A stretch of 64,000 nucleotides of DNA from Elizabethkingia sp. YR214 (lineage in GTDB: Bacteria; Bacteroidota; Bacteroidia; Flavobacteriales; Weeksellaceae): assembly GCF_003058195.1 (NCBI RefSeq), contig NZ_QBUH01000001.1, positions 372,001 to 436,000 of the forward strand, written 5' to 3'. Positions 45,814 through 55,446 of the stretch are shown here, piece by piece (the stretch's first letter is position 1; every line of letters starts with the position of its first letter). Under the pieces are notes generated by a model, which saw nothing but the letters and a program-made list of their open reading frames with translations, did not search any database and had not been told where the DNA came from. Both the position numbers and the translations under genes were made by a program.

Positions 45814-45996
45814 AACCACGTTCCTCAAAATATAGTATCAAATATAGTCAAATAGTCTGTAAAGCGCAGCATCTTAAAGCGCTCTTAGACACAAATTATG
45901 AGGCCAATATAATTTGTAACTATTCTAAATTAATGAAATCTAATGAAAGTCATTTCACCGTTTATACATATCAATTCTTTTTAACAATTAATAGCT

Positions 45997-46004
45997 TAAA
46001 TTTG
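45997..46004 (+). promoter_or_regulatory. -7 promoter element (TAAATTTG) of the hem operon
   Basis: Exact match 12 nt before ATG 46017. It lies inside the longer open frame that begins at 45933, ruling out the upstream ATG. Confidence 0.65.
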
Positions 46005-46016
46005 CACCCTGATATA

Positions 46017-47288
46017 ATGGCAGCCAAATTGAATACATATCAAACCTCACAATTTACGGTTCTCAGTATTAGTTTCGAGAAAGCCGATGCTGTTACCAGA
46101 GGGAGATTTGCCTTTTTCGACGATCATATTAAAAGTTTTGTTAATCATATTCACGATCGCGAAATGGGTGACGCTTTTGTCGTTTCCACATGTAATAGAA
46201 CCGAAATTTATACCACAACACATAATTATATGTTTGTGGCGCAGTTATTTTGTGAAACCGTTGGTGTACAACTAATGGATTTCATGCAGTTTGTAACTGT
46301 AAAAAAAGGAACTGATGCTCTGGATCACCTTTTCAGAGTTGCTGCCGGTCTGGAAAGTCAGATTATCGGAGATTTTGAGATTATTTCTCAGATCAAAAAT
46401 GCCTACAACCGTTTCAAAGAATACAAACTACATTCCAACGCATATCTGGAAAGAGCAATTAACTCTTCTATTCAGATATCAAAAAGAATAAAGAATGAAA
46501 CCGGGATCAGTAATGGAGCAGCTTCTGTTTCTTATGCTGCGGTTCATTATATTCTAAAAACTCAGAAACAACTTCCTGAGAAAAACATCTTATTATTGGG
46601 TGTTGGTGAAATCGGGCAAAATACAATTGAAAATCTTGTAAAGCATATTTACAAACCAAAAGTAAAAATCGCAAATAGAACTGCCGAAAAAGCAGAGAAG
46701 ATTGCCGAAAAATATCATATTCCTCATATCAATTTCGAGGACTTCCCTAAGGAACTGGAACAAACCGATATTCTTATCGTTGCAACAGGTGCAAGTAAGC
46801 CTATCCTGTATCCTGAGAACATGCCTAAAAAGGATATCCTGGTTATAGATCTTTCCATTCCGAATAACGTAGACAAAACAGTTGCTGATGTTGACGGAGT
46901 AGAGCTTATCGATGTCGATGCTCTTTCTGTTCAGATTCAGGAGACAATGGAACAACGTAAGAAAGAAATTCCTAAAGCAGAAATCATCATTAAAGAAATG
47001 TCTAAGGATTTTATAGAGTGGGAAAAAAAAAGAAAGATGGCCCCACATATCCATGTTTTTAAAAACAACCTGAAAAAAATTGAACAAAATGAAATTCATA
47101 AGGTTGCCCGGAAGAATGGTGAAGTAGATGAGGAAGATTTGCATCTGACCCGCAAAATGATTCAGAAAATTACCAATCGTTTCGCTAAATACATCATAGA
47201 AAATCCACACCGTTCGGAAGAAGTAACAAAGCTTCTGGATGACATCCTAAACCTCCAACCAAAGGAAGACAGTTATGAAGACCATTAA
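46017..47288 (+). CDS. hemA: Glutamyl-tRNA reductase
   Basis: A 423-residue enzyme making glutamate-1-semialdehyde from Glu-tRNA, the first step of tetrapyrrole synthesis by the C5 route. The catalytic Cys59 is in VVSTCNRTEIY. AAGLESQIIGDFEI and the NADPH site NILLLGVGEIGQNTIE follow, then IVATGASKPIL and IDLSIPNNVD. An open frame runs 28 codons further upstream, but the promoter lies within it, so the ATG at 46017 is chosen. It overlaps hemC by 14 nt. Confidence 0.96.
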   Translation: MAAKLNTYQTSQFTVLSISFEKADAVTRGRFAFFDDHIKSFVNHIHDREMGDAFVVSTCNRTEIYTTTHNYMFVAQLFCETVGVQLMDFMQFVTVKKGTDALDHLFRVAAGLESQIIGDFEIISQIKNAYNRFKEYKLHSNAYLERAINSSIQISKRIKNETGISNGAASVSYAAVHYILKTQKQLPEKNILLLGVGEIGQNTIENLVKHIYKPKVKIANRTAEKAEKIAEKYHIPHINFEDFPKELEQTDILIVATGASKPILYPENMPKKDILVIDLSIPNNVDKTVADVDGVELIDVDALSVQIQETMEQRKKEIPKAEIIIKEMSKDFIEWEKKRKMAPHIHVFKNNLKKIEQNEIHKVARKNGEVDEEDLHLTRKMIQKITNRFAKYIIENPHRSEEVTKLLDDILNLQPKEDSYEDH

Positions 47289-48177
47289 AATCGGTACACG
47301 AAACAGCCCGTTAGCCATGTGGCAAGCAGAGAGAGTAGCTTCTCAGCTTCAGACTCTGGGGCATAATACAGAACTTGTTCCGGTTGTTTCTACAGGAGAT
47401 AAAAATTTACAACAACCTTTATATGCGCTAGGAATAACAGGTGTTTTCACAAAAGACCTGGATATTGCTTTGCTTAATAAAGAAGTTGATATTGCAGTAC
47501 ATTCACTAAAGGATGTTCCTACAGCTCTTCCTACCGGAGTTATTATTTCTGCTGTACTGGAAAGAGATTTTCCTGAAGATGTATTGATCAGAAATCCAAA
47601 AGCAAAAGATAAAGATATATCCGAGTTATCGGTTGCAACCAGTAGCCTGAGAAGAAAAGCTTTCTGGCTAAACCAATATCCAAATACTCATTTTTCAGAT
47701 ATTCGCGGAAACGTACAAACACGTCTGAAAAAACTTGAGGATGGACTTGCAGATGCTACCCTGCTTTCTTTGGCAGGAATAAAGAGGATGGAAATGGATG
47801 TTGAATATGAACATTTACCATTTCTGCTTCAGGCTCCGTCACAAGGAGTAGTCTGTTGTGCATCTTTAGCTGAAAATGAAGAATTAACTTCAATATTAGC
47901 TCAGATTAACCACGAAGAAACCAATAAGTGTACTAAGATTGAAAGAGATTTCCTTAGACATCTGGAAGGCGGATGTACAGCTCCAATTGGTGCCCGTGCA
48001 ACAATTTCCGGAAACAGCATTACATTTGAAGGAAGAATTGCTTCTTTGGACGGCTCTAAAGAAATTGATCTGAAAGAAGTTGCTGAATGGAATGACGATC
48101 TGGGTGTACATTTTGCACAACAGGTTTTGGACAATGGTGGAAAAGCCATTATGGAAGAGATAAAAACCCAGCTATAA
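47275..48177 (+). CDS. hemC: Hydroxymethylbilane synthase (porphobilinogen deaminase)
   Basis: A 300-residue enzyme that polymerises four porphobilinogens. KIGTRNSPLAMWQAERVA, FTKDLDIALLNKEVDIAVHSLKDVP in part, and SSLRRKA are conserved. The cysteine that holds the dipyrromethane cofactor is in LEGGCTAPIGARA. Starts inside the end of hemA and ends 3 nt before hemD, so translation is coupled. Confidence 0.97.
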   Translation: MKTIKIGTRNSPLAMWQAERVASQLQTLGHNTELVPVVSTGDKNLQQPLYALGITGVFTKDLDIALLNKEVDIAVHSLKDVPTALPTGVIISAVLERDFPEDVLIRNPKAKDKDISELSVATSSLRRKAFWLNQYPNTHFSDIRGNVQTRLKKLEDGLADATLLSLAGIKRMEMDVEYEHLPFLLQAPSQGVVCCASLAENEELTSILAQINHEETNKCTKIERDFLRHLEGGCTAPIGARATISGNSITFEGRIASLDGSKEIDLKEVAEWNDDLGVHFAQQVLDNGGKAIMEEIKTQL

Positions 48178-48180
48178 GAC

Positions 48181-48843
48181 ATGGCCATCCGTATTCTTTT
48201 CACAAAGGAATTGTCTAAAGAATACATCCAACAACAATTGGGTGATTATTTCGATCCCTCATTTCTTCCTGTTATCGGAATCCGTTATACGGAAGATCAA
48301 ATTGATATCGAAGATTATCATCATTTTATTTTCACAAGTATTCAGGGAGTAAAAGCAATTAAAGAAAAAATTATCTTCCCGGAAAATTCAAAATTCTATA
48401 CTGTAGGTGAGAAATCCCGAAAAGCTCTGGAAAAAATGGGATTTTCTGTGGAAATTGTAGCCAAAAATGCATTGGAACTCTCTGATAAAATTCAGGAGCT
48501 AAATCCCATAAAAATAATGCATTTTTGCAGTTCAAAAGCTTTAACTACATTAAAGCTTCAATTGTCCGAAGCTGGCTTTGATTTTGCCGAAAAGATAGTT
48601 TATGAAACCATACCTTTGTATCCAGAGTGGAATACCCCGACAGATGCTATTGTATTTTTCAGTCCTTCCGGTGTAGAAAGCTTTATGAAAAACAATTCTG
48701 TAAAAAATGAAAGATTATTTGCCATTGGTGAAACAACGACCAACTATCTAAAATCTTTTACAGACAACGAAATTATAAAAAGTGAACAAGAAACCCTCGA
48801 AGATTTGCTTCAGGTAATAAAAGATACTTATAGAAATGATTAA
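48181..48843 (+). CDS. hemD: Uroporphyrinogen-III synthase
   Basis: A 220-residue protein with the weakly conserved two-domain HemD fold. [10 protein letters not shown] and [12 protein letters not shown] are the typical paired segments, with [16 protein letters not shown] and [12 protein letters not shown] as their partners. HemD is recognised mainly by context: between hemC (3 nt gap) and hemE (8 nt overlap). Confidence 0.92.
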   Translation: MAIRILFTKELSKEYIQQQLGDYFDPSFLPVIGIRYTEDQIDIEDYHHFIFTSIQGVKAIKEKIIFPENSKFYTVGEKSRKALEKMGFSVEIVAKNALELSDKIQELNPIKIMHFCSSKALTTLKLQLSEAGFDFAEKIVYETIPLYPEWNTPTDAIVFFSPSGVESFMKNNSVKNERLFAIGETTTNYLKSFTDNEIIKSEQETLEDLLQVIKDTYRND

Positions 48844-49861
48844 GAACGACTTATACTTAAGAGCCCTAAAAGGTGAAACTGTTGAAAGACCTCCGGTATG
48901 GATGATGAGACAAGCAGGAAGATATCTTCCTGAGTTTATTGCTCTTCGCGATAAATATGATTTCTTCACCCGTTGCCAGACTCCTGAGCTGGCTGCTGAA
49001 ATTACAGTACAGCCTATCAGAAGATTTCCGCTAGATGCAGCAATCCTGTTCTCTGATATTTTAGTTGTTCCTCAGGCAATGGGCATCGATTTCAAAATGA
49101 AAGAGAATGTTGGCCCTTGGCTGGACAACCCTATACGTACAAAAGAAGCTGTAGAACAAATTGTAGTTCCGGATGTAGATGATACTTTATCCTATGTTTT
49201 TGATGCTATTACCTTAACACTGGAACATCTTAATAACGAAATCCCTTTAATTGGTTTCGCAGGCAGCCCTTGGACAATCTTGTGTTACTGCGTAGAAGGA
49301 AAAGGAAGTAAGGCTTTTGATATAGCTAAATCTTTCTGCTTCCAGCAGCCGGAAGCTGCGCACCAGCTTTTACAGAAAATAACTGATACTACAATTGCTT
49401 ATCTGAAAAGAAAAGTAGAAAAAGGAGTTTCTGCAGTACAGGTTTTCGACTCTTGGGGAGGAATGCTTTCCCCTGCAGATTATCAGGAATTCTCTTGGAA
49501 ATATATCAACCAGATCGTAGAAGCTTTAAGCCCACTAACCGAAGTTGTTGTATTTGCTAAAGGATGTTGGTATGCACTGGAAGACATGGCTAAATCTAAG
49601 GCTTCAGCACTTGGTGTAGACTGGACAGTAACTCCTGAAATTGCAAGAAAGTTAACTGGCGGAAATATTACACTTCAGGGTAATTTCGATCCGGCAAGAT
49701 TACATTCTTCACCGGAAACGATCCGAAAAATGGTTCATGAGATGATTGACCGTTTCGGAAAAGATAAATACATCGCTAATCTTGGACACGGAATTCTGCC
49801 TAATATCCCGGTAGAAAATGCAGAAGCCTTCATCAGAGCTGTTGTAGAATATAAAGCATAA
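48836..49861 (+). CDS. hemE: Uroporphyrinogen decarboxylase
   Basis: A 341-residue enzyme turning uroporphyrinogen III into coproporphyrinogen III. Signatures: [17 protein letters not shown] near the N-terminus, [32 protein letters not shown] and [10 protein letters not shown]. Length is normal. Last gene of hemACDE, followed by a strong terminator. Confidence 0.97.
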   Translation: MIKNDLYLRALKGETVERPPVWMMRQAGRYLPEFIALRDKYDFFTRCQTPELAAEITVQPIRRFPLDAAILFSDILVVPQAMGIDFKMKENVGPWLDNPIRTKEAVEQIVVPDVDDTLSYVFDAITLTLEHLNNEIPLIGFAGSPWTILCYCVEGKGSKAFDIAKSFCFQQPEAAHQLLQKITDTTIAYLKRKVEKGVSAVQVFDSWGGMLSPADYQEFSWKYINQIVEALSPLTEVVVFAKGCWYALEDMAKSKASALGVDWTVTPEIARKLTGGNITLQGNFDPARLHSSPETIRKMVHEMIDRFGKDKYIANLGHGILPNIPVENAEAFIRAVVEYKA

Positions 49862-49880
49862 CGTTAATATTATAAATTAT

Positions 49881-49910
49881 AAGCCGGTTCATAGTGACCG
49901 GCTTTTTTTA
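49881..49910 (+). terminator. Terminator of the hem operon
   Basis: Stem AAGCCGGT / ACCGGCTT with an 8-nt loop and a T run. Confidence 0.92.
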
Positions 49911-49960
49911 GCTTACTGGTTCTGAGGTTATTTTTATATATTTATCAATAACTTATAACC

Positions 49961-51997
49961 ATGAACAAATTTCTTAATCTTTTTATTCTGCTTTTTATTC
50001 CCTGCAGTATCATCGCTCAGGCAGTTAAAGAACCTTCAAAACCTAATATTATTTTCATTTTAGTAGATGATTTAGGATATGGAGATATTGGTATTTTAAA
50101 TCAGAATCAAAGAAAAAAGGAAAGAAAACCCTATATAGCGACCCCATTTCTTGACAAACTCGCTACTCAAGGTGCTATACTTACCCAATCCTATAGTAAT
50201 GCTCCCGTTTGTGCCCCTTCACGAGCCTCTCTACTAACGGGTCGCACGCAAGGACACTCCGAGGTAAGAGATAATCAATTCGATAAAGCTCTTGAAGACA
50301 ATTATACGATAGGAAATACCCTGCAGAAAGTTGGATATACAACAATAGCTATAGGGAAATGGGGACTACAGGGAACAGATGCAAACTGGCCTTCTCATCC
50401 ACTTAAAAGAGGCTTTAATGAATATTACGGATATATCAGACATTCCGATGGTCATGAGCATTATCCTAAAGAAGGAAAGTACAGAGGCAAGAAGGAGGTA
50501 TATGATAATTACACCAATGTAGCTGAAGATCTGGACAAATCTTATACGGGAGACTTGTGGACAGCCCGTGCAAAATATTGGATTACTCAACACAACCAGA
50601 ACCAAAAAGACAAACCATTCTTCATGTATTTAGCCTATGATACGCCTCATGCTGTTATTGAGCTTCCTACACAAGGATATCCAAAGGGAAATGGGCTAAA
50701 TGGAGGATTGCAATGGCTTGGTAAAAAGGGACAAATGATCAATACAGCATCTGGGGAAATCGATTCCTGGTATGCACCCGAATATGCAAATGCCACCTAT
50801 AAAACAGCTGACGGAACAGAACAACCGTGGACAGATGTAAACAAGAGATACGCAACGGTAATACAACGTTTAGACGCTCAGGTTGGTGATCTATTACAAC
50901 TTCTGAAAGATCTGAAAATTGATCAAAACACGTTGGTTGTATTCTCTTCAGACAACGGTCCTTCACAGGAGTCTTATTTAAAAGAACCCTATACACCCGA
51001 ATTTTTCGATGGCTATGGCCCTTTTGACGGTATAAAAAGGGATCTATGGGAAGGTGGAGAGCGCATGCCTGTTTTTGTACAATGGAATAGCAAAATCGCA
51101 CCGGGACAGAAAATTGATCTCCCGAATATGCTGTCCGACTGGATGCCGACTTTTCTGGATGTAGCTGGAGCAACAACTCCACAGCGTGCAGATGGTATAT
51201 CTATTTTACCAATACTTACCGGAATGGTTGATCAACAAAATGCCCCTATTGTCTATGCAGAATATTTCGAAGAAGGACATACTCCTAATTACACCGATTT
51301 TGAAGTCAAAAGACGTAAAAGAACACGAGGACAAATGCAACTGGTCCGTTTCGGAAAATACAGTGGTGTACGCTACAATATTAAAGATGCACAAGATAAC
51401 TTTGAGATTTATAATGTAGTTACTGATTCTAAACAAAAAACAGACTTAGCAGCATCCATGCCTTCGCTGCAACAAAATATGAAAGATTTCGTTCTGCAGA
51501 ACCGCCGTCCAGACTCCTCCGCAGTGCGCCCGTACGACAAAGCATACATCCCGGGAATCCCTCATAAATCAGCAAAAAAAGGTATTCAGTGGTACAGTTA
51601 TCAGACAAATTCTCCATGGGTACCAGATACAAATAATCTGAAGCCTGTAAGCAACGGTACTCTTACTACTCCTATCATCATAAATAAAAGTATCAAAGGA
51701 AATATTGTTACTATAAAAGGAGCTCTCAATATTCCTCAAAATGCCAATTATACATTTTACCTCAAAGCATTTGGAAAGGCTTTTCTGAGAATACATAAAG
51801 CAGCTTTAATCGATGCTGACTACAACTACATTTCCGGAACAGAAAAACGTGCAGAGATCTTACTAAAAGCAGGTCTTCACCCATTTACACTCACTTATAA
51901 AAAGCCGGAAAACGATGTAACTGCAAAGGATTTTATATTCGAATGGAGCAGCGAGAATTTCAGCAGAAGAAAGTTCTCTCCGGAGGATTTCCATTAA
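49961..51997 (+). CDS. Exported sulfatase (formylglycine type) with PA14-like C-terminal domain
   Basis: A 678-residue sulfatase with signal peptide ending CSIIAQA. Metal-binding DDLGYGD begins at Asp36. The formylglycine site is C84-A-P-S-R in NAPVCAPSRASLLTGR; IAIGKWG and FSSDNGPSQ follow. The catalytic domain ends near residue 540. The last 110 residues (YTFYLKAFGKAFLRIH ... LKAGLHPFTLTY ... FIFEWSS) look like a PA14-type carbohydrate-binding module. It needs a formylglycine-generating enzyme not seen here. The substrate is probably a sulfated glycan; inference. Confidence 0.9.
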   Translation: MNKFLNLFILLFIPCSIIAQAVKEPSKPNIIFILVDDLGYGDIGILNQNQRKKERKPYIATPFLDKLATQGAILTQSYSNAPVCAPSRASLLTGRTQGHSEVRDNQFDKALEDNYTIGNTLQKVGYTTIAIGKWGLQGTDANWPSHPLKRGFNEYYGYIRHSDGHEHYPKEGKYRGKKEVYDNYTNVAEDLDKSYTGDLWTARAKYWITQHNQNQKDKPFFMYLAYDTPHAVIELPTQGYPKGNGLNGGLQWLGKKGQMINTASGEIDSWYAPEYANATYKTADGTEQPWTDVNKRYATVIQRLDAQVGDLLQLLKDLKIDQNTLVVFSSDNGPSQESYLKEPYTPEFFDGYGPFDGIKRDLWEGGERMPVFVQWNSKIAPGQKIDLPNMLSDWMPTFLDVAGATTPQRADGISILPILTGMVDQQNAPIVYAEYFEEGHTPNYTDFEVKRRKRTRGQMQLVRFGKYSGVRYNIKDAQDNFEIYNVVTDSKQKTDLAASMPSLQQNMKDFVLQNRRPDSSAVRPYDKAYIPGIPHKSAKKGIQWYSYQTNSPWVPDTNNLKPVSNGTLTTPIIINKSIKGNIVTIKGALNIPQNANYTFYLKAFGKAFLRIHKAALIDADYNYISGTEKRAEILLKAGLHPFTLTYKKPENDVTAKDFIFEWSSENFSRRKFSPEDFH

Positions 51998-52075
51998 AAA
52001 CACAATATAGTTTTTCCAATTACCTGCATTTGATGCTTTCAATAACAATACGTTTTTCAATAGATTAAGTTGTTG

Positions 52076-52083
52076 TAACTTTG
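52076..52083 (+). promoter_or_regulatory. -7 promoter element (TAACTTTG) of mnmA
   Basis: Exact TAnnTTTG match 17 nt before the mnmA ATG. Confidence 0.6.
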
Positions 52084-52100
52084 CAAAAAATTTTTGTAGA

Positions 52101-53285
52101 ATGAAAATTGTAGTCGGACTATCCGGAGGAGTAGACTCCAGTGTGGCAGCTTATTTACTAAAACAACAGGGACATGATGTTGTTGGACTTTTCATGCGTA
52201 ACTGGAACGATGCTTCGGTTACTCTGGAAGATGAATGCCCATGGATAGAAGATAGTAATGATGCACTAATGGTTGCCCAAAAGCTGGGAATACCTTTCCA
52301 GGTAATCGATATGAGCGAACTTTATAAGGAACGTATTGTAGATTACATGTTCGAAGAATACGAAAAAGGACGTACACCCAACCCGGATGTTTTGTGTAAC
52401 CGTGAGGTAAAGTTTGATGCCTTCATGGATGTTGCACTTTCTCTGGGAGCTGAAAAAGTGGCTACAGGTCATTATGCACAACTTTCTTCTGTAGAAAAAG
52501 ATGGTGAAACAATTTACCGCCTGTTAGCCGGTAACGACAATAATAAAGATCAGTCTTATTTTCTTTGTCAATTAAGTCAGGATCAGCTTTCCAAGGCTCT
52601 TTTTCCGATTGGTCATTTAACAAAACCACAGGTAAGAGAAATTGCAAAAGAAATCGGTTTGGTAACAGCTGACAAGAAAGACTCCCAAGGACTTTGTTTT
52701 ATTGGGAAAGTAAGTCTTCCTGAATTTTTGAAACAACAGTTACAGCCAAAAGAAGGTGAAATTGTAGAAATATTCAGAGACTTTTCTGGGTTTAATAAGT
52801 CTCAGCCTGAATTCTCATCAAAACAAGAAGAACTGGAGTACCTTTCTTCAAAAATCAGGTATCAGAAAAGTGACGGAAAAGTCATTGGCAAGCATCAGGG
52901 CGCTCAGTATTACACAATTGGTCAAAGTAAAGGCCTTGGTATAGGGGGGCATAAAGAATCTTGCTTTGTGATCTCCCGTGATATGGAGAATAATATACTT
53001 TTTGTAGGAGAAAGCCACAGCTTCCCGGGATTGTATAAAAAAGCACTGAAAATAAATAATGACGAAGTAAAATGGATCCGTAAAGATCTGCAGCTTCAAA
53101 ATGGCGAAAGCCGTGAAGTAATGGCCAGAATCCGTTACAGACAGCCTTTACAGAAGGCTACAATTTATCAGTTTGAAGATGCTTTTTATATAGAATTTGA
53201 AGAACCTCAATCAGCTATTGCTGAAGGGCAATTTGCAGCCTGGTACGTCGGAGAAGAAACGCTTGGAAGTGGTGTAATTTCTTAA
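52101..53285 (+). CDS. mnmA: tRNA-specific 2-thiouridylase MnmA
   Basis: A 394-residue enzyme that thiolates U34 of Lys, Glu and Gln tRNAs. The PP-loop is [15 protein letters not shown]. The two catalytic cysteines are in [12 protein letters not shown] and [11 protein letters not shown], and HYAQLS and DQSYFLCQL are conserved. It uses sulfur that would come from a desulfurase. Followed by the FMN reductase gene 3 nt later. Confidence 0.96.
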   Translation: MKIVVGLSGGVDSSVAAYLLKQQGHDVVGLFMRNWNDASVTLEDECPWIEDSNDALMVAQKLGIPFQVIDMSELYKERIVDYMFEEYEKGRTPNPDVLCNREVKFDAFMDVALSLGAEKVATGHYAQLSSVEKDGETIYRLLAGNDNNKDQSYFLCQLSQDQLSKALFPIGHLTKPQVREIAKEIGLVTADKKDSQGLCFIGKVSLPEFLKQQLQPKEGEIVEIFRDFSGFNKSQPEFSSKQEELEYLSSKIRYQKSDGKVIGKHQGAQYYTIGQSKGLGIGGHKESCFVISRDMENNILFVGESHSFPGLYKKALKINNDEVKWIRKDLQLQNGESREVMARIRYRQPLQKATIYQFEDAFYIEFEEPQSAIAEGQFAAWYVGEETLGSGVIS

Positions 53286-53288
53286 GGT

Positions 53289-53813
53289 ATGAAACCTCGG
53301 ATTTTAGCTATTATTGGTAGTACAAGACCCAATTCTTCAAACCAAAAGATTGTAGAAAAGATTGAAAAGCTGCTTCATCATAATTTTACAATCACTTATT
53401 TTAACGGATTAACAAGCCTTCCCTATTTCTCGCCAGATCAGGCCTTTGAAAATACGCCTGAAAAGGTGATCGCATTCAGGGAAGAAATAAAATATGCAGA
53501 CATCGTTCTGATCTGTACACCGGAATACATTTTTAGTATTCCGGGAGTACTGAAAAATGCTCTGGAATGGCTTGTTGCAACAGATATATTCTATCAGAAG
53601 CCATCAGTGCTTATTACAGCTTCCGCATCCGGAGAAAAGGGACAAGAGGAACTACACCTCATTATGAAAACCCTGGGAGCAAAATTTTCTGAAGAATCTA
53701 CCCTTCTGATTCCGGGAGTAAAAGGGAGATTCAATACCGATGGACAGCTTACAGATCCCGATACCATTGAAGCTCTTCAGAAATTATCAGAAAACATCAA
53801 AAATCTGCTGTAA
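53289..53813 (+). CDS. NADPH-dependent FMN reductase-like flavoprotein
   Basis: A 174-residue flavodoxin-like protein. The FMN phosphate loop is IIGSTRPNSSNQKI near the N-terminus, and VLICTPEYIFSIPGVLKNALEWL, shown here in part, is the family-typical EY segment. LITASASGEKGQEELH lines the flavin. It is 3 nt after mnmA and so co-transcribed. Probably a quinone, azo or metal reductase; substrate unknown. Confidence 0.88.
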   Translation: MKPRILAIIGSTRPNSSNQKIVEKIEKLLHHNFTITYFNGLTSLPYFSPDQAFENTPEKVIAFREEIKYADIVLICTPEYIFSIPGVLKNALEWLVATDIFYQKPSVLITASASGEKGQEELHLIMKTLGAKFSEESTLLIPGVKGRFNTDGQLTDPDTIEALQKLSENIKNLL

Positions 53814-53857
53814 CTTTTTCTATTTTAGATTGTCTTTATCATAAAGAACTGCAATCT

Positions 53858-54247
53858 ATGAAGAAATTACTCTACACTACTTTTCTAGCTTCTATTATTC
53901 TTTCATCATGTTCAGGAACCTTTGGCTTTAGGGGAGTTTATGCCCAACTTTGGAATATTGATGGCCAGAAAGAATACATACTGACTTCTAACACTTCCAG
54001 AAATCACAAATTTGATTTAATTAATACCTCCACTGAGGATTCCACTTTTAAGATCTATACTTCTGATCACAAATTGTATCAAATCATTAAGAAAGGCGAA
54101 AAAGCATGCTTTATGGACACTTCCTTTAATGGAATCATAATAGAGAATACGACTTCTGTAAATGGAAAGGTACAATTCTATGCCTACATCCAGGAAAAAG
54201 GATATCTTACGGCTCCCACAGTCAAAATTTCAGAAGTAAAGAGATAG
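53858..54247 (+). CDS. Small lipoprotein of unknown function
   Basis: A 129-residue lipoprotein (signal ending IILSSC-SGTF). The mature part is beta-rich, with no motif I recognise. It stands 44 nt after the FMN reductase gene and could be on the same transcript. Probably an envelope protein. Confidence 0.65.
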   Translation: MKKLLYTTFLASIILSSCSGTFGFRGVYAQLWNIDGQKEYILTSNTSRNHKFDLINTSTEDSTFKIYTSDHKLYQIIKKGEKACFMDTSFNGIIIENTTSVNGKVQFYAYIQEKGYLTAPTVKISEVKR

Positions 54248-54489
54248 CATGTTTTCTTTATTATAAAAAAACCGTTATTTGATTAGCCTGGAAAATAAAG
54301 AAGGCCTCCTATTATGATGTTTGATTATTTATTATCCGGGAATCATTCGTATTATCTTATTAAGTATTTTAGGGATAATGATATTTGTTTATGATGCCTA
54401 TCTAACATAATCTAATTTCCCGAACTTCTTTATTATTAGTACAATTCAGAATTTGAAAAATAAATTTGGAGGGTAAATAAAAAAATACT
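54248..54489. other. Non-coding gap after the small lipoprotein gene
   Basis: Very AT-rich. A 29-codon TTG-initiated frame at 54321-54410 encodes a hydrophobic segment (YYPGIIRIILLSILGIMIF), perhaps a gene remnant; it has no credible start. No other structure seen. Confidence 0.4.
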
Positions 54490-54497
54490 TATCTTTG
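54490..54497 (+). promoter_or_regulatory. -7 promoter element (TATCTTTG) of a candidate small RNA
   Basis: Exact TAnnTTTG match with no ATG before the next terminator, so it appears to drive a short non-coding transcript. Confidence 0.5.
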
Positions 54498-54503
54498 TCG
54501 CCT

Positions 54504-54568
54504 TTCATTTTTACTTTTTATTAGATTTATTTCAAACTGCAGCGGCGTTCCGCTCGCAGTTTTTTTAT
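54504..54568 (+). ncRNA. Candidate small RNA of about 65 nt
   Basis: Predicted transcript from just after the promoter at 54490-54497 to the hairpin ending at about 54568. It starts with a U/A-rich stretch and ends in a long GC-rich hairpin. No ORF. It could instead be just the terminator for upstream genes. Confidence 0.4.
54534..54568 (+). terminator. Strong terminator hairpin
   Basis: Outer stem AAACTGC / GCAGTTT enclosing inner stem AGCGG / CCGCT with loop CGTT, then seven T. Orientation is +, before the leftward EamA transporter gene. Confidence 0.88.
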
Positions 54569-54570
54569 TT

Positions 54571-55446
54571 TTATTTATTGGCTCTCAGAAAAATAAGTCC
54601 AGAAATAATTAGTACAGCACCTGCTACCTGCACCATATTTAAAGTTTCACCATCTACAATTCCCCAACCTACAGCCACAATAGGCATTAGTAAAGTTACT
54701 GAAGAAGAAAACAAAGGTGTAGAGATATTCACCAGGCGATAGTTAAGCATCATAGCCAGCCCTGTTCCAAAAACAGATAACAGAGAGACAAAGCCTAAGC
54801 CCTCCCAGAAGCTGGCATCTGCCTTGAAGTTGGTAAAAAAGCCTGCAAAGACAAGGGTAAGAAGCGAGGGTAAAAATAATACCAATGAAAAAACATAGGC
54901 TGACAGCATTTTCGCTGGAATTGAACCTAACTTTGCCTTAACCGTTGTAACATTTATAGCATAGAATACCGTTGCCAGTAAAAGTAATAAAATAGGGATT
55001 ATCTCAATGGAGCCACTTTCATTTTTGGAGGCCAGCATCAGAATACAAGCTCCTACAAAGCTAATTCCAACGCCAATCATCTGTTTTTTTGTCGAATTAA
55101 TTCCCCACAATAATGGCCCGACTATAATAACAAAAATAGGTAGCATAGAATTAATAATTCCGGCAATACTGCTGCTGATTCTGGTTTCTGCAATCGGAAA
55201 CAGAAACATTGGAAAAAAATTACCACAAAGTGCTACCACCACAACCCATTTAAGTTGTTTTGCAGGAAAGCTTTTCAGGTGTTTTATTGCAATAGGCATT
55301 AGTATCAGAGAAGCTATTAGAATCCTCAGTGCTCCCACCTCAAACGGATTAAAATGCTGTAAAGATTTTTTAATCAGGATAAATGATGAACCCCATATTA
55401 GGGTAAGCACCATCAGAAGAACCCATTTTTCCCTATTTGTATCCAT
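54571..55446 (-). CDS. EamA-family (DMT superfamily) transporter
   Basis: A 291-residue inner-membrane protein of two EamA repeats, ten helices in all. The N-terminus is typical (MVLTLIWGSSFILIKKSLQHFNPFEVGALR, shown in part). Likely an exporter of metabolites or amino acids. Its start codon lies directly against the end of aat on the same strand. Confidence 0.92.
   Translation of the reverse strand: MDTNREKWVLLMVLTLIWGSSFILIKKSLQHFNPFEVGALRILIASLILMPIAIKHLKSFPAKQLKWVVVVALCGNFFPMFLFPIAETRISSSIAGIINSMLPIFVIIVGPLLWGINSTKKQMIGVGISFVGACILMLASKNESGSIEIIPILLLLLATVFYAINVTTVKAKLGSIPAKMLSAYVFSLVLFLPSLLTLVFAGFFTNFKADASFWEGLGFVSLLSVFGTGLAMMLNYRLVNISTPLFSSSVTLLMPIVAVGWGIVDGETLNMVQVAGAVLIISGLIFLRANK

Noticed and set aside
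46593-47210. 205-codon frame antisense to hemA
   Set aside because: Fully inside conserved hemA; Phe- and Cys-rich shadow translation typical of antisense frames here.
54321-54410. 29-codon hydrophobic frame in the gap after the small lipoprotein gene
   Set aside because: It starts only with TTG, has no promoter or family match, and is probably chance or a remnant.
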